Shown here piece by piece: positions 1-9,000 of a DNA stretch of 64,000 nucleotides; position 1 is the first letter of the stretch, and each line of letters starts with the position of its first letter. A program made the position numbers and the translations under genes. The notes under the pieces were generated by a model that was not told the DNA's origin, searched no databases, and saw nothing but the letters and a program-made list of their open reading frames with translations. The stretch is from positions 1 to 64,000 of the forward strand of contig DATKBV010000479.1 in NCBI GenBank assembly GCA_035513655.1. The letters are read 5' to 3'. Origin of the DNA: GCA-2726245 sp035513655. Its GTDB lineage: Bacteria; Planctomycetota; Planctomycetia; Pirellulales; Pirellulaceae.

Positions 1-3000
1 ATCGTCGTCGGGCTCGGCCAAGCTGCCCGTGATGTTCACGTCGTATCGCAAGCCAGCGATGTTGACGGCTCCGGCCGTGGTCGTGACGAGCAGGTCATCG
101 TCCGTGGTGCGGCCGTTCACCGTCACGTTGTCCGTCGCGCCCGAGTCCAAGCCGATAGCGCCCAGACCCAGGTTCGCGACTTTCACGTCCGTTTGGTGCA
201 GGTCGTTCACGGTGAACGTGTCGGCACCACCCAGATTCGCAGCCACCAAGCCGGGAGGAGTCAGCACGTTGCTCCCCGTAAAGATCACCTGCGCCCGGAT
301 CTCGCCCGGAGGATTCAGGGCCGTATGAATGTTGATGTAGGTGTTGCCCGCCAGCAGGTCGGGGATACTGGCTACGGGAAGAGGAACATTGCTGAGCCGA
401 GCACGCAGGGCACCCGAACTGTCGACCGCCAAGTCGGCCGGGCTGAAGGGGACGATGACCGGGCCGGCGACGCCAGGAGCCCCAACGTGCAGGTGGAACC
501 CGGTTACGGCACCGCTCAGTCCAAAAGCGGCAACCTCGAGGTCAAACGTGTTCGTGGCAGCGTCATACTCCAGAACCATCGTGCCCGACGCGCCGGGGAC
601 CGCCACCGGCACCGGCACTTCCTGCGCCTGAGTCAGCAGTCCGGCGAATGTCACGGTTTGGTTGGCGTCGACTTGCTCGACTTGCGCCACGTCCAGCACG
701 ACATTGCCCGGTTGCCGTTCGAACCGCAGACGCGTACCGTCGGCGGACATGGTCATCACATCGTCTACTCCACCGCCGACAAATTGCAGGATGTCCTGGC
801 CGTCCCCGCCTTCCATCAGATCACTGCCGTCGCCGGGGTTCCACACCAGGATGTCCGAATCGTCGCCGCCGAACATTTGGTCGCTGCCGCGGCCGCCGAT
901 CAGTCTGTCGTTGCCGGGACCGCCGATCAGCACATCGTCGCCGTCCAAGCCAAAGATCACATCGTTGCCGGGGCCGCCGTCGATAAAGTCGGCGGTCGGC
1001 GAACCAATCAGGAAGTCGTCGCCGGGCCCACCGAAGATGAAGGCATCGTCCGTCGCGGACATATCCACCACGTCGTTGCCCGCGCCCGCTTCGACCACCT
1101 TGCGCACGCCCGGCAGAGCCAACGCCAGCGTGATGTGGTCGTTGCCGCCCAGGGCGATCACTTGGAGTTCGGCGAATCCGGCTCCGCCGTTGCCAACCGT
1201 CACCGGCACGGTGCCGTTGACCGTGATGGTGTCGGCCGTCGAAGTCACCACGTCGTCGGCTTCGGTCGCGATGATCGTTACCACGTCATCCCGAACGCCG
1301 CCGTTGGCGACCACAGTCAATGCCGCGGTGCCGATCAGGTGCGTGGGATGAATCACGAACTGGTCGGCGCCCGCGCCGTTGACCAACGTCACCGCGCTGA
1401 AAGCGACGTAATCGATCGACTCGCGGCTGTCGATCTGGATCCGATCGCGCGTCGCTGGACCGGCGTTGACGGTCCACAGGTTGTCCGCCGAATCGTCGTT
1501 GACCGTCAGCGTATCCGTGTCACCGCCGTTCGCATCCAGCAGGATGTGCTCGATGCCGGTGTACGGGATGACCAGGGCGTTGACCTCCACCGTCCCGTCT
1601 CCATTGGCGAAGCCGGGGTTCACCGTGAACGCTTCGTCCACACCCGCTGCGCCGTTCACAATCAGCACGTCACTGGCCCCGGGACCGCCGCCGTTGACCG
1701 TGATGTTGCCATACGGCTGAGGTGCGTTGATCGTGAATGTGTCGTCCCCTTCCAGGCCGTTGAGCACCAGGTTTCGGATATTTGCCTGACCGATGGCCAG
1801 ACGAGTGCCGTGCGAATTGGCCAGCGTCACGCTGCCGGTGGTCGCGGCGACCGTGAACGTATCGCTCTGGCCGGTTCCATCGACCACCAGCGTGTCGATA
1901 CCCGTGCCGCCGTCGATGGTCAAGCTGGCCCCGGCGGCGACGCCCAGAAGGTTCTGGTAGCTGATGCCCAACCGCGTGTTCACTCGCACGTGCCCTTCGT
2001 CGATGCCCGCCCCCGGCGTGTGGACGATGACGTCATCGTTGTCCGTGCCGTTGATCGTCACACTGTCGTCAAAGCCTTCGCCATCGTAAATCAGCGTCTC
2101 GATGCCGCCGTTGCCGCCGATCAGCGGCGGGAAAAGCGGCGGGCAGGGCGCGACAGGTACGAACGGATCGCTCTGGATCGTAATGTCGGCCACCAGACCG
2201 TTGGCATTGGTAATGACCATCGTCCCCGTGTCCGATCCCGTGGGCGTATAGACCATGTCCACCTGCCCCGGCGTTTCGACCATCAGTACGTCACCTTGGT
2301 CGCCGGTGATGCCGGACGGCGGGCCGCCGATGATCGTCAGTTCGACATTCCAGGCCGCCTGGTTGGGGGCCGGCGCGCGGATCACGATGTCGTCGTCGCC
2401 GGCGAGCGCGTCGATCACCAAGTGGGGAACATTGATGAACAGGATCTCCGGACCCTCGTTGACCGATACCGTGAAGTCCTGGACGCCATCGGCACCCGGA
2501 TGGGTGGAATCGTCGCGAGCGATCACGGTGATGTCGTCGTCGGCGTTGGTTCCAAAGATAATGAACGGGCAGCCAGCCGGGGGTGGTGCCGGCTCGACGA
2601 CGATCATTTCGATATGATCGAAGCTGACGATTCCCTCCGGGCCGCCTGTGGTCAAGAACCCACCTTCGTCTACTTGCGGTCCCGCGAAGAACGCGAAAGC
2701 GTTGGTTACGATCAACGTATCGCCCGGCAGCGTGCCGATCGGGTCGCCGCCATCGATGAAGATCGGAATCGAACCGCCGGTGACGGTGAAAGTGTCGCTC
2801 CCCTCCAAGCCATACACGGCCAGCGACTCGGCGTTGTCGTAGGTCACGATGCCGTTGTTCACCCCGTCATCGTTGTCGTCGATCGTCACGGTTTCGCCCG
2901 GACCATCCACGACGAACGCTTGCGGCAACGCATTGCCGACGACGATCAGCGTATCCTGCCCATCGGCCAGGTCGATGTTGACCGCGTTACCGCCCGTGCC

Positions 3001-6000
3001 GGTGTAATGGACCAGCGGAGCGGTCAGCGGTTGCTGGGCCTGGCCATCCTGCTGGGCCGTCGAGCCGATCTGGACCGTCCCCGAACTGGCGCTGAACACG
3101 GTCACCGTCACGTCGTCGTCGTCGTCCGTGGCCACGACCGTCGGTCCACCTTGCCCGGCGTCCAGGTTGATGCGTTCGATGCCGCTGTAGGTAACCGGGA
3201 GGAAGCCGGCTTCGGTCACCGTCTGGGTGCCGAAATTGACCGTCACTAGTCCAATGCCGCTGCCGGTGAAGTTCAGCACGTCGCTGGCCGACGGATTGCC
3301 CCCATCCACGTAGATTTCCGTGAACGGATGGTTGCCCGGGATATTGAACTCGTCGTCGCCGTCCCCGCCGATCAGGTTCAGCAACGACACGCCCGGCGTG
3401 CTGATCAGCACCATTTGGAGATTTGTCAGGTCGGCCGAGAACTCGGCCAGCTCGATCCCGCCCAACGCGTCGACCGTGAATCGGTCGCTGGCGTTGCCTG
3501 AGCGCGGCGTGATGGTCAACTCGTCAACGCGCCCCACGCCAGCCGGCTTGTCGAACGTCAACGTTCCGCCGCCGCCCAGCCCGAGGAAGTTCATCGGCAC
3601 CAGCGCCACGCCGCCCAGCACCAGCGACTGGCGAATTTCCACCCGGCCCGTGTCGAGCAGCGGACTATCGTCGCTGAGATAGATCAAGTGTTGCCCCGTC
3701 GGCGTCGTGACCGTCAGAGCGTCATTACCACCTTGACCATTGATGGTCACATGCTCGGTGGTTGTGAAGTTGACCACCGGCGAGCCGGTGATGCTGACAC
3801 TCCCCGCGTCGACGCCTGTCGGACGGAAATCGATGGCGTCTGCACCAGCCGTGCCGTTGACAATCACCGTGTCGTTGGCTGTCGGATCACCGCCATTGAC
3901 CGTGATGCTGGTCAAGCCGGTGGGCGTCGTCGGGTTGTTCAGATTGATTGTGTCATCGCCAGCCAATGCGTTGATCGTCAGCGTCGTCTTGTTCGAGAAC
4001 TCGATTGTTTCGAAATTGTCGATCGCCACCAACCCGTTTGTCGCGACGCTGCCCTGCGTGTAGCTGATCGCATTGTCGGCATTCGTGGCGTTGACGGTCA
4101 GCGGGCCGGGGACCAAGTCAATCACCGGCTCCAGCCCCGTGAAACGGATGACTTGGCGATCCGCCAAAGTGGCCGCATTACCGTCCGTATCGTGGATCAA
4201 GATACCCGCATCATTCGTGGGACCCACGCTGTAGAACGCGTTCTGAGCCACACCGCCGGTGGTGACGAGCGTATCGTTACCGTCACCGCCATGGAAGACG
4301 ATACCGTTGGCCAACACCACCAGTCCCGTGGCTTCGTTCACGGTCAACGTATCGTCGCCCGCTCGGCCTTGGACCTCCAGGCCCTCGATGTTGGAGAAAT
4401 CCACCGGCACCCAATTGGGTCCACCCAGATCCAAGATCGCGCGAGTAACGCCACCACCCTGGTTGGTCACCACGATGTTGTCCGCACCGATGCTGCCGAT
4501 CAAATGCAGCGAATCCGCCGGATTGCCGGCTCCGTTGATCCTGAGATTCCCCGCGACGTTATTAAACGCGGTGACCGAGATCGCCGGGCCACCCTGCGCG
4601 CGTCCGATGGTCGCCGACGACGGGCTGAGCGGTGTGAAGAGCAAGGTATCGGGACCGGCGGTCGCGGTGATCGCCACCGTGTCGCCATTGTTGCCACCCG
4701 CGTTGGCTCCGTTGAGGTTCAAGATCTGCACGCCCGTCGGGCTGCCATATCCGAGGACAATAAACGCATCCGCCACCGCGTTTCTGCCATTCGCATTGAG
4801 GATCTCGATACCCGTAAAGGTAATCGGACCTGCGACAACATTGGTGATCTGGCTCGTCCCAAAGTCAATCGTCGGGTTCGGATCATTGATCGTCAGCGAA
4901 TCGCCACCGGTTCCGTTGTCGCCTCCGATGACGGACACGCCACCAGGGAACTGCGCGCTCGACACAATGGTGATGATGTCGTCGCCACCCAGGGCGTTGA
5001 TCACCAGGGCGTTAAAGTTCGCGGCGGCAAAGGTACTGGTGTTGCCAAACGCGTTGGTCACGACGATGTCCCCGTTCGCTTGGACGGTAATCGTGTCGTT
5101 CCCTTCGGTGCCCTGGACGACAACCGTTCCCGCGCCCGCGGCGGCGCTGACCGCTTCAAAGTGCGTGTAGGTCAGGGCGAGCAAGGGGTTGCCTCCGGCG
5201 TCGACCGCTGAAACCGTCCCCGACTCGGACCCCGTGGGCGAAATTACCGCATTGCCCACAGCCACGATCAACGTGTCGGTATCGAGAACGCCGTTTTCCA
5301 ATGCGTCGACGCTCAACGATTCGATGTTTACTAATTCCAGGTCATTCACGCCCGCACCAAACCGCAACTGGCCACCATTGGCGGCATTGGGCGTATAGAT
5401 GATGGTCTCGTCGTTGATCGTGGTGCTGACCGCCACCGAATCGTGACCGCCTTGGCCATTCAACGTGAGCGTCGTATCGGTTGCACCAAAATTGGCCTGC
5501 GTGATCGTGGGACTGCTATCCACCTGCACCGATCCGGCTCCTGGCACTCCCGTCACGGTAAATGAATTGTCGCCACCCGTGGCATTTACGGTCAGCGCAT
5601 CGCTACCGGCTCCGCCACCGCCGTCGATCGCCACGATCTCGGTATTGGTGAAGTTGATCGTCGTCGCGGGCGAGGCATTCAGCGTCACCACGGCCGTTCC
5701 CGCGTTCGGCACCGCGCCGGTGGTGATGACGTACAGGTCATCGAAGCCAGCCGTGCCCGTCAGGTTCAACACATCACTGGCCGCCGGATTGCCGCTGTCC
5801 AGATTGAAGTTGAGCGGAGCGAGCGCGTTCGTCAGATCGCTGCGACCTGTGAACGTAACGGTGTCGACGCCATCTCCCAGCGACATCGAGACGCTGGCCA
5901 ACGGCAGCAGCGTGGGGTTCGCACCCACGTTCACCTCGGCGCGGGCGAAGCGGTCGATGTTGAAGGCCGGCGTCGTGAAGCTAATCCAAGGAGTATCGAT

Positions 6001-9000
6001 GACATTCGGAATCTCCGTATCGTTGTTGGTGAAGTCGACGACCACCACATCGGCCAGGGCCGTACCGAGCACGGTTAGCGTGTCGGTATCTCCGGCGGTA
6101 CCATCATTGAAAAAGAAGCTGAGATCTTCGACGTTCACAAAGTCGATCGTGACAATGTTCGTGCCGTTGGTGGCATGCGTGCTGCGAATCTGTCCCGAGC
6201 CGGCGGCACCCGTCGGTTCCACCACGACGTTCTCGGAGACTCCCGAGCGGCTACCATTGGCCTGGTAGTCGTTGATATTTAAGGCGTTGTCCAAGAAGAT
6301 AATGCCGGGCTGGCCGGTGGCGGCGTTCGTATTGCGGTCGATGTTGCCGTAGAAGACATCGTCGCCATTGGCTCCCGCGGCACCGCCATCGACGCGCACA
6401 TCAATGCCCCAGCCGCCCAACGTATTGTCGGCGTAGGGATCGATCGTGATGTCGTCATCCTCTTCGAACCCGAACACGTTCAGGAACAAGGTGTCTCGGA
6501 CATAGATCGGGTTACTGCCGTTGAGCAACAGCGCGAATTCATTGGCTCCATCCACATCGCCTCCCATCGAGAAGTCGACATCCTGACCGTTGATCAAGAT
6601 GCGATCCTGTTGATCCGTCCCAGGGGCATTGCCGTTGTCGCCCAGGATATTGACGGTATTGTTGCCTGGCGTGATCAACAGCAACTCGACGCTGTTGTAC
6701 GTCACCGGCAGCGTTGGAGTGCCGCCGATCGTCGATGTGATCGACACATTCGGTGGGATTGCCAGATCGCTGAAGATGTTTGCCTCGTTGGGCGTGACCA
6801 CGTTCAAGCGATCGCCTTGCAGCGGCGGATTCACGGGCAAGGGAGGCGAGCCCGCATTGATCTGATACCGGAACGTCGCGTCGAGCAGCACGGTGACATC
6901 ATCCGCGACCAAGCCCCCGCCATTCATTCCAAAGGCCAACGGGCGCACGCCCGCTTCCTCGCCGGTATTGACCGTGACTTCCGCATCGGCGGGATTCGCC
7001 AAGGCAAAGCCGGCCCCGATGTTGGTCTGAATCAGCGTGTTCGCCACACCCGCGATGCTGTGATTCACAATCTGCACACGTGCGGCGTTAACGTTGATAT
7101 TGTCGAAAGCGTTCCCCGCACCACGCACGGTGGAGCCACTACCAAAGGCGTTCCCCGCCCAGCCGGCGGCACCACCCGCTCCGTCCACCGCCTCGGTCGG
7201 CGCGTTCACCACCAAGCGATCACCGACGGCTCCCGCACCACCCCCGACCAGCGTCAAGCCGGTCAATTGCAACAGGCCTTGAGCGTTGATGTCCGGGCCG
7301 GCGCTGCCGCCCGCGACACCCGGATTGTTCGTGGCCGGAGTTCCCGGCGGCAGCGTGAGCAACGGGTTGCCATCCAGGAAGACGTTCGTCGAGTTGGCGG
7401 TTAACGGTGTGACGGAGAGGATATCGTCCAGAGTCGTGCCGGTCACGGTAACCGCATCGTCATTGAGCTCGTCGCCGACATAGTTCAATTGTTCCGACGT
7501 ATTGATCTCGACGATCCCGCCACCAGCGCGCAAACCTGTGACATCGACATCGCCAATCTTGCTGGTGTTGGTGGCATCGTCGAGCACATAGTTCAGCCCG
7601 ATCGCGCGGGCACCATCGCCCGGCGCGTCGGCACGCAGGTTCACGACGTCGCGATTGCCCTGATCGCCGCCATTAATCACAAAGTTGGTTCCTGCCGCGA
7701 GGCTGAAACCGGCGCTCCACAGGAAGGTGAACGTGTCACTGCCCGCCGAGCCATTGAAGGTATTGTTCACGGTAGCGAACATGCCGGTCTGTAAACGCGT
7801 GCCCGCCGGCACGGCCGCCGGATCGTTGGTGAACGTGTCGTTCCCCGTTCCACCCGTGATGTTGAAGTTTTCGAGTTGGTTCGCCGCACCCCCGAAGTTC
7901 GGCGCGTTGAACGTCACATCCGGCGTCGCGTCGCCATCGCCGAAGGAGATCGTGGTCGCTTGTCCGACCAAACCGAAGACATATGTGTCGCCCGCCACAT
8001 CTCCCAAATCCGACAGATTCAGCGTATCGATGCCAGCTCCCGTGTTGATGTTCAACTGGCCATCGATACCGTTCAGATTTCCCGCATTGACTGGCGCGTC
8101 GCTGGAGACGTTGACGGTGTCGTTTCCGCCTTGAGTCAACAACTGATAGGTCGAACCGCTGCGTGTGCTTCTGACATTAACGATCTCGCCGAAGCCCGCG
8201 TTGTCCGCCGTGAAGATGTTCAGCGTCTCGACCTGGTCGCCAGCACCGTAGGTAATATCGGCCGTGCCGCTCGTGTTCCCCGTGATGCCGTCGATGGTGG
8301 TCGAAGTGATGTCGATGATCTTCCCGGCGACCGCATGGGTCGTGTCGACGACAAAGAGGGTGTCGACCGCGCCGGCTTCATCGCCCGCAGGTGCGACCTG
8401 CACTGGAACGGCGATCGCATCGACATTTCCAGCTCCGCCCGGATTGCTGTTCAGAACAAACGTGTCACCACCGGCACCACCGAACAATTGCACTACACTC
8501 GTATTGGGCAGATTGCTCGTGCTCCGGACGCGGATTTCGTCGGCTGACGCGTCCGTGTTGGTGTTCGTATCGCCATCCAAACGCACGGCGGTCAAGGAAA
8601 CTTCCGCCGAGGCAAAGCCTTGCAGGTCGATGATGTCCGCACCTTCCATGCCGTACACTTCGAGCACCGTAAACGCGTTGGCCGCGAAGTCGAAGGTCTC
8701 GAACGGATTGGGAACGGTCTGGGCCGCAATGCGAGTGAACCCGGCTGGTCCGGGCAGAATGTTAATGGTGTTGGGGTTCAAATCGCCCAGGACGGTCAGC
8801 GTGCCGCCGGGAACGCCCACTGTGGTGATGGGATCAAGTCCCGTGAAATAAGCCAGCAACGTATTCCCGCTACCCGTGTCGGCGGTCAGGATTTCACCTT
8901 GCAAGTTGCCCGCCACATTGCCGCCACCGGCACCGTCGCCTACGGCATAGGTCTGATGAATCGGATTGGCATTGACGTTCGCCAAGTCCAGTTGGAACAG

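Noticed and set aside
193..3249. 1018-codon open frame on the plus strand
   Set aside because: It is antisense to the giant minus-strand gene. The His/Asp/Arg/Val-rich translation and many parallel open frames are what codon bias and repeats produce. No domain was recognised.
3688..5211. 507-codon plus-strand open frame
   Set aside because: Same reason: an antisense shadow of the giant gene with no recognisable motif.
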